From: Accumulibacter sp964420975
GTDB lineage: Bacteria; Pseudomonadota; Gammaproteobacteria; Burkholderiales; Rhodocyclaceae
Assembly (NCBI GenBank): GCA_964420975.1
Contig: CAYQVH010000004.1
Coordinates: 124,001-188,000 of the forward strand
Reading direction: 5' to 3'
Length of the DNA stretch: 64,000 nt
Below the pieces are notes generated by a model, which saw nothing but the letters and a program-made list of their open reading frames with translations, searched no databases and was not told the DNA's origin. The translations under genes were made by a program, and so were the position numbers. Below are positions 27,048-36,010 of the stretch, one piece after another; positions within the stretch are counted from its first letter, which is position 1, and every line of letters begins with the position of its first letter.

Positions 27048-27343
27048 CGCTCTGTACAGATCTCGCCACGAACCATGCGCTCTGCGGGTGGCTGCTGGTT
27101 GGTAACTCCCAACCCTGACACCCGCTGGGCGCCCGAGCGGCGGCGCTGTGCCTGCCGTGCGGGAAAGATCGCGTTCTTACCTGAAAGCAGCCAGTCGTGG
27201 CGCCGAACAGCATTACACGGTGTCGTTTGCGACCGATGCCGCGGCAACGACGGTGACGGCGCTACGCTGGGGGAACACGCCGGTCGAAGGGACGATGTAG
27301 ACCGATCCAAGCGTTATTGTCTGCGCAGCAACGAACCGATCGT
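27048..27343. other. Spacer with no intact gene
   Basis: About 300 bp between the lipoprotein stop and the recognisable part of the degraded acuI-like gene. No terminator, ribosome site or known protein segment was found. It may be the scar where the 5' third of the oxidoreductase gene and its promoter were lost. Confidence 0.35.
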
Positions 27344-28227
27344 GTGAGCCATTCGACGCTCAACTACAAGGACGGCTTGGCTATTACCGGCAAAGGGCCG
27401 GTGGTACGAAAGTTTCCGATGATCCCGGGGATCGACCTGGCGGGCGTCGTCGAGGAAAGCACTCACCCGGAGTACAAGGCTGGGGATTGGGTGGTGCTCA
27501 ATGGCTGGGGGGTTGGCGAGGCGCACTGGGTGGTCTGGCGCAGAAGGCTCGTCTCAACGGTGACTGGCTGGTCCCCTTTGCCGGCGGCATTCTCGCCGCA
27601 GCAGGCAATGGCGATCGGTACCGCGGGCTACACCGCCATGCTGTGCGTGATGGCGCTGGAGCGGCATGGGGTCAGCCAGGGCGATGGAGAAATCCTCGTC
27701 ACGGGCGCCGCAGGCGGTGTGGGCAGCGCGTTGCCGTGGCCGTGCTGGCCAAGCTCGGATACAAGGTCGTTGCGGCGACCGGCCGCCCCCAGGATGCCGA
27801 CTACCTGAAATCCCTCGGGGCTACGGAAGTCGTGGAGCGCTCCCTGTTCTCCTCCCCCGGAAAGCCGCTAGGAAAGGAGCGCTGGGCCGGCGCCATCGAT
27901 GTGGTCGGCAGTCATGTGTTGGCGAACGTCTGCGCTACAACGAAGTACCGCGGCGTAGTGGCCGCCTGCGGTCTGGCGGCGGGCATGGATTTTCCGGCCA
28001 CTGTCGCACCCTTCATCCTGCGTGGCGTCACCCTGGTCGGCGTCGATAGCGTGATGTGCCCGCGCCCGGATCGGTTGGTGGCTTGGCAACGGTTAGCCAG
28101 CGATTTGGATGTGACAAAGCTCGGCAAGATCAGCCGCGAAGTCAGCCTGGTCGAGGCCATTCCGCTTGCCGACAGCCTCTTGAAGGGCGAAGTGCGCGGC
28201 CGTATCGTCGTCGACGTCAATCGCTAA
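27344..28227 (+). pseudogene. Degraded acuI/yhdH-type quinone or acryloyl-CoA oxidoreductase
   Basis: The remains of a zinc-independent medium-chain reductase of the AcuI/YhdH family. The recognisable protein begins at STLNYKDGLAITGKGPVVR, so about 35-40 N-terminal residues are missing. The frame then shifts near 27527 (one base lost before GGLAQKARLNGDW), back near 27575 (one base gained before PAAFSPQQAMAIGTAGYTA), and again near 27725 (after GAAGGVGS, before VAVAVLAKLGYKV). The last frame continues cleanly to the stop at 28227. With three shifts and a lost start it is a pseudogene unless the assembly is wrong. Confidence 0.85.
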
Positions 28228-28279
28228 ACCAATTTCGCAACCGCACCACAACCCATCCTGTCATCCCAAGGAGAAAAGC

Positions 28280-28858
28280 ATGACCCAAGTAGCGAAAGCC
28301 GCAGTAAGCCGTTTCCCGGTCCCGGAACTGAACGACATGCCCGAAGACATCCAGGCTCGTATCCTCTCTGTCCAGGAGAAGTCCGGATTCATCCCGAACG
28401 TGTTCCTGGTACTCGCGCACCGCCCGGACGAGTTTCGCGCCTTCTTTGCCTACCACGACGCCTTGATGGACAAGCCAGGCAACCTGAGCAAGGCCGAGCG
28501 CGAAATGATCGTGGTGGCGACCAGCAACGTCAACCAGTGCCAGTATTGTGTGATCGCACACGGGGCCATCCTGCGTATTCGCGCCAAGAACCCGCTCATC
28601 GCCGACCAAGTCGCAACCAACTACCGCAAGGCCGACATCACCGAGCGCCAGAAAGCGATGCTGGATTTCGCCATGAAGGTCTCGCAGACCGCGCACCTGG
28701 TCGGTGAAGCGGACTTCGAAGCCTTGAAGGCGCAGGGTTTCAGCGAGGACGACATCTGGGACATCGCGGGCATCTCGGCCTTCTTCGGGATGTCCAACCG
28801 CATCGCCAACGTGACGAGCATGCGACCCAACGCAGAGTTTTATTCGCTCGGCCGTTGA
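28280..28858 (+). CDS. AhpD-like peroxidase-related enzyme
   Basis: A 192-residue protein of the carboxymuconolactone decarboxylase/AhpD superfamily, 'uncharacterised peroxidase-related' branch. The redox motif C-x-x-C-x3-H is visible as CQYCVIAHG near residue 90, preceded by LSKAEREMIVVATSNVNQ. It probably reduces peroxides or acts as a thiol-disulfide enzyme in the cytoplasm. AAGGAG lies 7 nt before the ATG. A 12 bp hairpin follows the stop. Confidence 0.88.
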   Translation: MTQVAKAAVSRFPVPELNDMPEDIQARILSVQEKSGFIPNVFLVLAHRPDEFRAFFAYHDALMDKPGNLSKAEREMIVVATSNVNQCQYCVIAHGAILRIRAKNPLIADQVATNYRKADITERQKAMLDFAMKVSQTAHLVGEADFEALKAQGFSEDDIWDIAGISAFFGMSNRIANVTSMRPNAEFYSLGR

Positions 28859-28894
28859 GCCACCCAATTCGATGGATTGACTTCCTGACGATCC

Positions 28895-28932
28895 GCCAGA
28901 CTCGGTGGGACGGGATCCGTACCGAGTCTGGC
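28895..28932 (+). terminator. Hairpin after the AhpD-like gene
   Basis: Perfect 12 bp arms GCCAGACTCGGT and ACCGAGTCTGGC, 14 nt apart, with further pairing inside the loop (ACGG/CCGT). No T-run follows, so it could be a factor-independent terminator of weak type, or the end of a mobile element. It lies 37 bp past the gene stop. Confidence 0.5.
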
Positions 28933-28989
28933 CGATCACATGACCCGCGCTATGACGCCCGCGACTGACGGAAGAAATGAACCCAGATT

Positions 28990-29495
28990 GTCCATTAGCC
29001 ACTTTGCAGCCCATGAATGACTGGCGGAGCGGAAGCATTGGCCCAGAGTCCGGCGAACCAGGCGCGTTTGCGGTGGGGCACGGAAAGCATGACGCGGTTC
29101 TGGGAGGCTTCTCTGTGCCAGGAGGCACCGATGGTCAGCACCAGGCCATGCAAGGTAGAAAGCGTGCGCTGGATTCTGGAACGCAGCACGGCTTGGCGGA
29201 ACAGGCTCATCAGGTTGTAGGCCAGCGTGGCAAAGCCCAGTGCCGCTTCCGTGGCCCAGAAGTTCCGCATGTTGAAGGCGTCTAGGCCGAAGTCCGCCTT
29301 CAGTTCCTTGATCCGGTTCTCGCAATCGGCGCGTCCCCGTTAGGTACGCCAGACCTTCACCATCGGCAGATCGAGGCGGGTCACGAAGGCGCCATAGGGC
29401 CGCCTTGGATGTCCGGATCGTCCGCCAACAGCGACAGTGTCCTGCCCGGCGCCGTCTTGCGCTTAACCGATTGGCGCACGACGATGAGCCGCAAA
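28990..29495 (-). pseudogene. IS1380-family transposase remnant (C-terminal part)
   Basis: Reverse-strand reading gives RQSVKRKTAPGRTLSLLADD, then YGAFVTRLDLPMVKVW, then GRADCENRIKELKADFGLD and NLMSLFRQAVLRSRIQRTL, which together match the C-terminal third of IS1380 transposases. One base is missing near 29400 and the Tyr codon in W-R-T-Y-R-G-R is TAA near 29340. The N-terminal two thirds are absent: at about 29495 the sequence switches to an istB fragment on the other strand. Confidence 0.8.
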
Positions 29496-29951
29496 CGGGT
29501 ACGATTCTTCTCGACGGTCGAGTGGGCGAGCACCCTGGCACTGGAGAAGGCCGCCGGCAAGCAAGGCAAACTGGCCTACCGCCTGATGCACGTCGATCGG
29601 GTTACCCTCGATGAACGCGGTTGCTTACCTTTCAGCCAGACCGGCGGGGCTTTACTGTTTCACCTGCTGTCGAAGCCCTACGAGCGCACGAGCGTGATCG
29701 TTACGACGAATCTGACCTTCGCCGAATGGCCGGCGGTGTTCGGCGACGCGAAGATGACGACAGCCCTGCTTGACCGGCTGACGCATCACTGCCACATCGT
29801 CAAGACGGGCAACGAGTCGTTCCGGTTCCGGCAAAGCAGTCAAACCGCAAAGGCAAGGGTGAGAGCCTGTGAGTTGACCCTGCGCGGCAAACCGGAAGAA
29901 GCCTCACCGGCGACGGAAGTCATGCTTGCCGTGGAACCAGAACCCTTCTGA
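29490..29951 (+). pseudogene. IS21-family helper istB remnant (C-terminal half)
   Basis: Recognisable IstB sequence runs from RVRFFSTVEW through GKQGKLAYRLMHVD, FSQTGGALLFHLLSK, TSVIVTTNLTFAEWP and TALLDRLTHHCHIVKTGNES. The Walker A part and the istA partner are missing, so the gene is inactive. Its 5' end abuts the IS1380 remnant head to head, showing one element inserted into or recombined with the other. The stop at 29951 follows a tail longer than usual for IstB. Confidence 0.82.
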
Positions 29952-30038
29952 GCCGCGAACCCCTATCGGCTACACGTATTCACCGTCGTTCATTGACGAA
30001 CGGCTATACCCCGGGGTCAGAATTCATCGCGCACGGAA

Positions 30039-30242
30039 ATGGCACCCGACGCGCAGCGAATGAATCAGGCGGTCCGCCAGCACTGGCGCGTCGAAAACCG
30101 TCTGCACGGGTGCATGGACGTGGTCTTTGGCGATGACCAGAGGCGCGCTCGTACCGATCTCGCCGCTCAGAACTTCGCCGTCCAGCGTCTGATCGCCGCC
30201 ACTTCCGACCCCTTTCGTGCTCAAGTCCTGAGTCTTGGATAA
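30039..30242 (+). pseudogene. ISAs1-family transposase remnant (C-terminal end)
   Basis: A 67-codon fragment with AVRQHWRVENRLHGCMDVVF, DDQRRARTDLAAQNFAVQR, which resembles the C-terminal H-W-x-x-E-N-x-L-H-W-x-x-D signature of ISAs1 transposases. The rest of the element is missing and no terminal repeats were found. Similarity is short, hence moderate confidence. It ends 70 bp before pyrD. Confidence 0.65.
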
Positions 30243-30314
30243 GGTTCATGCGATGGCCCTGGCTGGTGACAGCGGACCCTCGTCGTTATTGCTGCAATGC
30301 GGTAAAATTCGGGG

Positions 30315-31352
30315 ATGCTCTATTCCCTGCTGCGATCGCTCTTTTTTTCGCTGGAATCCGAGGCTGCGCATGGCCTCGGACTATTCGGCGTCGACCTCCT
30401 GCGCGCCACCGGTCTCGGCTGTCTGCTTGCCAATCGTGTTTCGCCCGATCCCGTTCGTGTCATGGGAATCGACTTCCCCAATCCGGTGGGTCTGGCGGCC
30501 GGTCTTGATAAGAACGGCGAGCACGTAGACGCCTTGGCAGCCCTGGGCTTCGGTTTCATCGAGGTTGGCACGGTGACACCGCGCCCGCAGGCGGGCAACC
30601 CACGTCCGCGCCTGTTCCGTATTCCCGAGCGGCAGGCGATCATCAACCGCATGGGCTTCAACAACGTTGGCGTCGACCAGTTGCTGGCCAACGTCGCCGC
30701 GGCCGATTTCCCGCGCCGTGGGGGCGTGCTCGGCATCAACATTGGCAAGAACGCCGACACGTCGATCGCTAACGCCGCCGACGACTACCTCTTCTGTCTT
30801 GAGCGCGTCTACCCCGCGGCGAGCTACGTGACGGTCAATATCTCGAGTCCGAATACGCGCCAACTGCGCGATTTGCAGCAGGACGACGCACTCGACGCGT
30901 TGCTCGCACGCCTCAAGCAGGCACAGGCCAGACTCTGCGACCGTCATGGACGCCTGGTCCCCCTGGCGCTGAAAATCGCTCCCGACCTCGACCAGCAGCA
31001 GCTCGTCGCGATCGCCGATCTCGTCCGCCGACATGGCGTGGAGGCGGTGATTGCCACCAACACGACGACCTCGCGGGCCGGCGTCGAGGGCTTGCCGAAC
31101 GCCGAGCAGGGCGGTGGACTTTCGGGCGCGCCGTTGACCGCGGCGTCAACCGATCTGATTCGGCGCCTCGCCGCGGCTTTGGCGGGAGAGGTGCCGATCA
31201 TCGGCGTCGGCGGCATTCTCGGTGGTGAGGATGCCGTGGCGAAGATCGCTGCGGGCGCCAGCCTGGTTCAGATCTACACGGGCTTCATCTATCGTGGTCC
31301 GCAGCTGATCGCTGAAGCGGTGGAAGCAATCGCTGCCGCACGAACTGCCTGA
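30315..31352 (+). CDS. pyrD: Dihydroorotate dehydrogenase (quinone), class 2
   Basis: Oxidises dihydroorotate to orotate at the inner membrane with quinone as acceptor. The 345-residue protein has the N-terminal membrane-associating helices of class 2 enzymes, then NPVGLAAGLDKNGEHVDAL, GFNNVGVDQL, VNISSPNTRQLRDLQ (with the catalytic Ser region) and IGVGGILGGEDA near the FMN phosphate site. The length matches E. coli PyrD (336). Confidence 0.96.
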   Translation: MLYSLLRSLFFSLESEAAHGLGLFGVDLLRATGLGCLLANRVSPDPVRVMGIDFPNPVGLAAGLDKNGEHVDALAALGFGFIEVGTVTPRPQAGNPRPRLFRIPERQAIINRMGFNNVGVDQLLANVAAADFPRRGGVLGINIGKNADTSIANAADDYLFCLERVYPAASYVTVNISSPNTRQLRDLQQDDALDALLARLKQAQARLCDRHGRLVPLALKIAPDLDQQQLVAIADLVRRHGVEAVIATNTTTSRAGVEGLPNAEQGGGLSGAPLTAASTDLIRRLAAALAGEVPIIGVGGILGGEDAVAKIAAGASLVQIYTGFIYRGPQLIAEAVEAIAAARTA

Positions 31353-31378
31353 CGCCTGATGCCTGGGCCGGCGTCAGG
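31348..31378 (+). terminator. Hairpin overlapping the pyrD stop
   Basis: Arms CCTGACGCC and GGCGTCAGG (9 bp, perfect) with a 13 nt loop begin at the pyrD stop codon. No T-run follows, so termination is only possible. It separates pyrD from the rnf operon. Confidence 0.35.
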
Positions 31379-31449
31379 GTTGCACGCGTATTGACGCCGC
31401 GGGATAATCGCCCGGCTCCGGACTGTGACGTCGCCTGAGAACGCTTGCC

Positions 31450-32034
31450 ATGACTCACTACCTGTTCATCATCGTCGGCGCCGTCCTCGTCAATAACGTC
31501 GTCCTCGTCAAGATCCTCGGCCTGTGCCCGTTCATGGGCGTCTCCCGCAAGCTGGAGACGGCGTTCGGCATGGGGGCGGCGACCACCTTTGTGCTCACGG
31601 TCGCCACGGGCGCCAGTTACATCATCGACCATTACCTGTTGATGCCGTTTGGCCTCGAGTATCTGCGCGCGCTTTCATTCATCGTCACCATTGCGGCGAT
31701 CGTTCAACTGACCGAGATGGTGATTCAGAAAACCAGCCCCTTGCTGCATCAGGTGCTCGGTATCTATCTGCCCTTGATCACGACCAATTGCGCGGTTCTC
31801 GGCGTCCCGTTGCTGAACATTGCCAACCGGCACGATTTCGTCGAGTCGCTACTTTTTGGTGCCGGCAGCGCGGTCGGTTTCTCGCTGGTCCTCGTCCTCT
31901 TCGCAGGCCTGCGCGAGCGCATCGACGGTGCCGACGTGCCGGCGTACTTCCAGGGAACGGCGATTGCGATGGTCACGGCGGGCCTGATGAGCCTGGCTTT
32001 CATGGGCTTTGCCGGCCTCGACAAGTACCAATGA
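31450..32034 (+). CDS. rnfA: Electron transport complex subunit RnfA
   Basis: Integral membrane subunit (194 residues, six hydrophobic helices) of the Rnf complex, which couples ferredoxin:NAD+ electron transfer to an ion gradient, or uses the gradient to reduce ferredoxin. Family segments NNVVLVKILGLCPFMGVS and LPLITTNCAVLGV, each carrying one of the conserved Cys, are present. It is the first gene of rnfABCDGE and its stop overlaps the rnfB start (ATGA). Confidence 0.96.
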   Translation: MTHYLFIIVGAVLVNNVVLVKILGLCPFMGVSRKLETAFGMGAATTFVLTVATGASYIIDHYLLMPFGLEYLRALSFIVTIAAIVQLTEMVIQKTSPLLHQVLGIYLPLITTNCAVLGVPLLNIANRHDFVESLLFGAGSAVGFSLVLVLFAGLRERIDGADVPAYFQGTAIAMVTAGLMSLAFMGFAGLDKYQ

Positions 32035-32573
32035 TCAGCACCCTGTTGGTTATGGCACTCGGCGCCATCGTCCTCGGCGCGGCGCTTGGCTACGCGTCGA
32101 TCAAGTTCAAGGTCGAGGGCGATCCGCTGGTCGACAAGATCGACGCCATCCTGCCGCAGACCCAGTGCGGGCAGTGTGGCTATCCCGGCTGCAAGCCGTA
32201 TGCGACGGCGATCTCGGCTGGCGAAGCCGACATCAACCTCTGTCCGCCGGGGGGAATGGACGGTGTGCGCAAGCTCGCCGACCTCCTCGGACGCGAAGTG
32301 AAGCCGTTGCAAGGAGAGGAAAAGCCGAAGCAGGTGGCGATTATCGACGAGCAGACCTGCATCGGCTGCACCTTGTGCATCCAGGCTTGCCCGGTCGACG
32401 CGATCGTCGGCGCTGCGAAGCAGATGCATACCGTCGTCGCGCCGCTGTGCACCGGCTGCGAGCTGTGCGTCAAGCCCTGCCCGGTCGAGTGCATTGATAT
32501 GCAGCCGATCGCCGAGAACCTCGATAACTGGAAATGGAAGTACCCGGTGTTCGAAATCAAGCGTGCGGCCTGA
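32031..32573 (+). CDS. rnfB: Electron transport complex subunit RnfB
   Basis: Iron-sulfur subunit of 180 residues. An N-terminal membrane helix (1-23) is followed by the four-Cys motif CGQCGYPGCKPYA through C of INLCPPGG, then two 4Fe-4S ferredoxin motifs CIGCTLCIQACPVDA and CTGCELCVKPCPVEC. It passes electrons between ferredoxin and the membrane subunits. ATG 32031 overlaps the rnfA stop by 4 nt. Confidence 0.96.
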   Translation: MISTLLVMALGAIVLGAALGYASIKFKVEGDPLVDKIDAILPQTQCGQCGYPGCKPYATAISAGEADINLCPPGGMDGVRKLADLLGREVKPLQGEEKPKQVAIIDEQTCIGCTLCIQACPVDAIVGAAKQMHTVVAPLCTGCELCVKPCPVECIDMQPIAENLDNWKWKYPVFEIKRAA

Positions 32574-32583
32574 CGCGTCTGCC

Positions 32584-34320
32584 ATGCTGCAGCAACTGTT
32601 CCGCTTCAAGGGCGGCGTCAAGCCGCCAACCCACAAGACGCCGTCGGTGCAACAGCCGATCGGCGTCGCGCCGCTGCCGGCACGCCTGATCGTTCCTCTT
32701 CACCAGAGCATTGGCGGCGCGGCCAACCCCTTGGTCGCCGCCGGTGAGCGCGTGCGCAAGGGGCAACTGATCGGCGGTGCCGACGGCTGGGTCTCGGCAG
32801 CGGTCCATGCTCCGACCTCGGGCGCCGTCCTGGCGATCGAGGAATGCGTTGCCGCGCATCCCTCGGGCCTGACGACGCTGAGCGTCGTCATCGAGCCGGA
32901 CGGTCTCGACGAGTGGATCGAACACTCGCCGGTTGATTATGACGCGCTGCCGCCGGAACGGGTCCGTGAGCTCCTGCGCGACGCAGGTGTCGTCGGTCTC
33001 GGCGGGGCGGTCTTTCCCAGCCACGCCAAGCTGACCGCGGCGCAGGCGGTGCCGGTCGAAGAACTGGTCATCAACGGTGCCGAATGCGAACCGTTCATGA
33101 CCTGCGACGACGCCTTGATGCGTGAACGGGCCGACGAAATCGTTCGCGGCAGTGCGATTTTTCGCCAGCTTCTCGGTGCCAGGCGAGTGATGGTCGGGAT
33201 CGAGGACAACAAGCCCGAGGCGCTGGCGGCGATGACCCAGGCGGTACGAGCCTTGGGTGAGGACCACGAGGTGATCGCCGTTCCCACGCGCTATCCGGCT
33301 GGCGGAGCGAAGCAGCTGATTCGGGTGTTGACCGGCAAGGAGGTCCCGGCGAGCAAGCGGTCGACCGATCTCGGCGTGCAGTGCTTCAACGTCGCCACTG
33401 TGTACACCGCGTACCGGGCGCTGGCTCTTGGCGAGCCGGTCCTGTCGCGCATCGTCACCCTGACCGGCAATGTCGAACACCCGCGCAACTGGGAGGTCCG
33501 CCTGGGTACACCGCTGCGTGACCTGGTCGCGCTCGGCCAACCCGGGCCCGACACCGTTCGCTACCTGATGGGCGGCCCGATGATGGGCTTCGAAATGCCG
33601 AGCGTCGAGGCGCCGGTGGTCAAGGCGACCAACTGCATCATCGCCGCCTCGCCGACCACCTTCCCGCCGCCGCCGCCGGAGATGCCATGCATCCGCTGCG
33701 GCGCTTGCGCCGACGTTTGTCCGCACGAACTGCAGCCCTTCGAGCTCTACTGGTTCGCGCGCGCGCGCAATTTCGGCAAGACGCAGGAATACTCACTGTT
33801 CGACTGCATCGAGTGCGGTTGCTGCAGTTACGTCTGTCCGTCGCACATTCCTCTAGTGCAGTATTTCCGTTTCGCGAAGAGCGAAATCTGGGCGCGCGAA
33901 CGCGACAAGTCAGCTTCCGAGGCGGCGAAGGCGCGCTTCGAGTGGCGCAACACGCGTGAAGAACGGGAAAAGGCCGAGAAGGCCGAGCGTCTGGCGCGGG
34001 CGGCGGCGGCGAGAAGCAGCGAGCGCAAACCGGCAGCGACCGACGCTGACGCGGACGAGGGGGTCGCGGCAGGGGCCGGCGCGCGTCCGGCCCCTGCGGT
34101 GGACGCTGCCGCCGTCAAGAAGGCGACGATCGAGGCGGCGATCGAGCGCGCGCGCTTGCAGCGCGAGGCGCAACCGCCACGCAACACCGAGGGCCTGAGC
34201 CGCGAGCAGGCGAAGGAAATTGCCGCCGTCGACGCTCGCCGGCAGGCAGCGCAGGCCAAGGTGGCGAAGACGGAGAGCCCGCCCGTAGCCAGCACCCAAC
34301 CGGAGACTCGCGATCCATGA
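32584..34320 (+). CDS. rnfC: Electron transport complex subunit RnfC
   Basis: Peripheral subunit of 578 residues with NADH/FMN-binding and ferredoxin domains. The Gly-rich stretch RDAGVVGLGGAVFPSHAKL and NGAECEPFMTCDD mark the flavin/NADH domain. Two 4Fe-4S motifs, CIRCGACADVCPHEL near 370 and CIECGCCSYVCPSHI near 410, follow a PPPPP run. The C-terminal 130 residues are a Lys/Ala/Glu-rich helical tail, as in gammaproteobacterial RsxC. I start at ATG 32584, 10 nt after rnfB; the frame is open further up but within rnfB. Confidence 0.95.
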   Translation: MLQQLFRFKGGVKPPTHKTPSVQQPIGVAPLPARLIVPLHQSIGGAANPLVAAGERVRKGQLIGGADGWVSAAVHAPTSGAVLAIEECVAAHPSGLTTLSVVIEPDGLDEWIEHSPVDYDALPPERVRELLRDAGVVGLGGAVFPSHAKLTAAQAVPVEELVINGAECEPFMTCDDALMRERADEIVRGSAIFRQLLGARRVMVGIEDNKPEALAAMTQAVRALGEDHEVIAVPTRYPAGGAKQLIRVLTGKEVPASKRSTDLGVQCFNVATVYTAYRALALGEPVLSRIVTLTGNVEHPRNWEVRLGTPLRDLVALGQPGPDTVRYLMGGPMMGFEMPSVEAPVVKATNCIIAASPTTFPPPPPEMPCIRCGACADVCPHELQPFELYWFARARNFGKTQEYSLFDCIECGCCSYVCPSHIPLVQYFRFAKSEIWARERDKSASEAAKARFEWRNTREEREKAEKAERLARAAAARSSERKPAATDADADEGVAAGAGARPAPAVDAAAVKKATIEAAIERARLQREAQPPRNTEGLSREQAKEIAAVDARRQAAQAKVAKTESPPVASTQPETRDP

Positions 34321-35342
34321 ACGAGTGGTCGACGCCACCGTATCTGGTGTTGGCGGGGATCAGCGTCCGTCGGGTGATGCTGCAGGTGCTTTTCGCCCTG
34401 GTTCCGGGGATTGCCGTCTATGTCTGGCTGATCGGACCGGCGATCGTCGTGCAACTGCTGATCGCGACCCTGGCCGCCCTGGCCGGCGAGGCACTGATGC
34501 TGCACCTGCGCCGACGCCCGCTCGCCTTGTTCCTCGGTGACGGTAGCGCGATCGTCACCGCATGGCTGATTGCTCTCGCTTTTCCGCCACTGGCGCCGTG
34601 GTGGCTGGTGGCGGTTGGCAGCCTGTTCGCGATCGTCGTCGGCAAGCATCTTTACGGTGGGCTGGGACAGAACCCGTTCAATCCGGCCATGCTGGCCTTC
34701 GCCGCGTGCATCGTTTCTTTCCCGGCGCTGATGTCGCAGTGGCCGGCGCTTGGCGTCAAGCTGACGTGGTACGAGCAGCTGCAGCTGGTTGGCGGTGTCG
34801 TTCCGCGGGTCGACGTTCTGAGCGGTGCGACACCACTCGACGCAATGAAGACGGCACTCAAGGTCGGCGAGGGCAGCGTCGACGTGGCGACCGTGCTGAC
34901 GACGCACGAGGTGTTCGGCCACTTCGCCGGGCGCGGCTGGGAGTGGGTCACCTTGGCCTATCTGTTCGGCGGCTTGTGGCTGTGGTGGCGCCGGATCATC
35001 AGTTGGCACGCGCCCTTGGCGTTCATCGCCGGTTTATCGCTGCTGGCGACCGCCTTGTGGTGGTGGAATCCGCTGCAATTTGCCAGCCCGCTGTTCCATC
35101 TCCTTTCCGGGGGCAGCCTGCTGGGCGCCTTTTTCATCGTCACCGATCCGGTGTCCGGCTGCACCACGCCGCGCGGCAAACTGATCTTTGGCGGACTCGC
35201 CGGGGTTATCGCCTACCTTATCCGGGTCTTCGGCGGCTACCCGGACGGCGTTGCGTTCGCCGTGCTGCTGCTCAACCTGTGCGTGCCGTTGATCGACCGC
35301 TATTCGCAGCCACCGATCTTTGGCATGAAGGACGGCCAGTGA
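34317..35342 (+). CDS. rnfD: Electron transport complex subunit RnfD
   Basis: Integral membrane subunit of 341 residues with covalently bound FMN. The motif LSGATPLDAMK near residue 170 contains the flavinylated Thr (S-G-A-T). Other family segments are GGLGQNPFNPAMLAFA and FFIVTDPVSGCTTPRGK. The start overlaps the rnfC stop by 4 nt, and its stop overlaps the GTG of rnfG. Confidence 0.95.
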   Translation: MNEWSTPPYLVLAGISVRRVMLQVLFALVPGIAVYVWLIGPAIVVQLLIATLAALAGEALMLHLRRRPLALFLGDGSAIVTAWLIALAFPPLAPWWLVAVGSLFAIVVGKHLYGGLGQNPFNPAMLAFAACIVSFPALMSQWPALGVKLTWYEQLQLVGGVVPRVDVLSGATPLDAMKTALKVGEGSVDVATVLTTHEVFGHFAGRGWEWVTLAYLFGGLWLWWRRIISWHAPLAFIAGLSLLATALWWWNPLQFASPLFHLLSGGSLLGAFFIVTDPVSGCTTPRGKLIFGGLAGVIAYLIRVFGGYPDGVAFAVLLLNLCVPLIDRYSQPPIFGMKDGQ

Positions 35343-36010
35343 CGCTCCCGGTACGGCCGCCGACGGCGAGCGGTATGGCGGTGCGGACCGCCGTCATTCT
35401 GCTCATCTTCGTCGTCGCCTTCACCAGTCTGCTCGCCGCAACGTACTTCTGGACACAGCCGGCGATCGAGGCGGCGGCGGCGGCGGAGAAGATGAAGCTG
35501 GTCAGCGAAGTGCTGCCGCGCGAACTGTACGATAATGACCCGCTGCGGGACGCCGTACGTCTGGCGCCGAGCGCGGCTCTCGGGCTTGACGAGGCGTCGT
35601 CGGCGTATCGTGCGCGCCGCGCTGGCAAGGTCAGCGCGCTGATTCTGGAGGCGGTGGCTCCCGACGGCTACTCCGGCAAGATCCGGCTGCTGTTGGCGGT
35701 TGGCGCCGATGGCACACTGCTCGGCGTGCGTGTGACGCAGCACAAGGAGACGCCCGGCCTCGGCGACTACATCGAGCCACGCAAGGACAAGAACCGGGAG
35801 CGGCCGTGGATCCGGCAGTTCGACGGTCTGTCGCTGGCGACGGTGAGCGACCGCGAGTGGCGGGTCAAGAAGGACAACGGCCGCTTCGACTCGGTTGCCG
35901 GGGCGACGATCACGCCACGGGCGGTGATCAAGGCCGTCCACAAGGCCTTGCAGTACGTCGCCGACCATCGTGAGCAGCTGTTTGCGCTCAGTCCAGGAGA
36001 GTCGCCGTGA
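35339..36010 (+). CDS. rnfG: Electron transport complex subunit RnfG
   Basis: Periplasmic FMN-carrying subunit of 223 residues. One N-terminal membrane helix (about 15-38) precedes the FMN-binding domain with VGADGTLLGVRVTQHKETPG and DSVAGATITPRAVIKAV, where the Thr of G-A-T is the expected flavin attachment site. GTG 35339 overlaps the rnfD stop by 4 nt and is preferred; ATG 35375 is an alternative. Confidence 0.93.
   Translation: MTLPVRPPTASGMAVRTAVILLIFVVAFTSLLAATYFWTQPAIEAAAAAEKMKLVSEVLPRELYDNDPLRDAVRLAPSAALGLDEASSAYRARRAGKVSALILEAVAPDGYSGKIRLLLAVGADGTLLGVRVTQHKETPGLGDYIEPRKDKNRERPWIRQFDGLSLATVSDREWRVKKDNGRFDSVAGATITPRAVIKAVHKALQYVADHREQLFALSPGESP

Noticed and set aside
27190..27300. An open stretch reading QHYTVSFATDAAATTVTALRW
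   Set aside because: It looks protein-like, but it has no start, no ribosome site and no family I recognise, and is too short to call.
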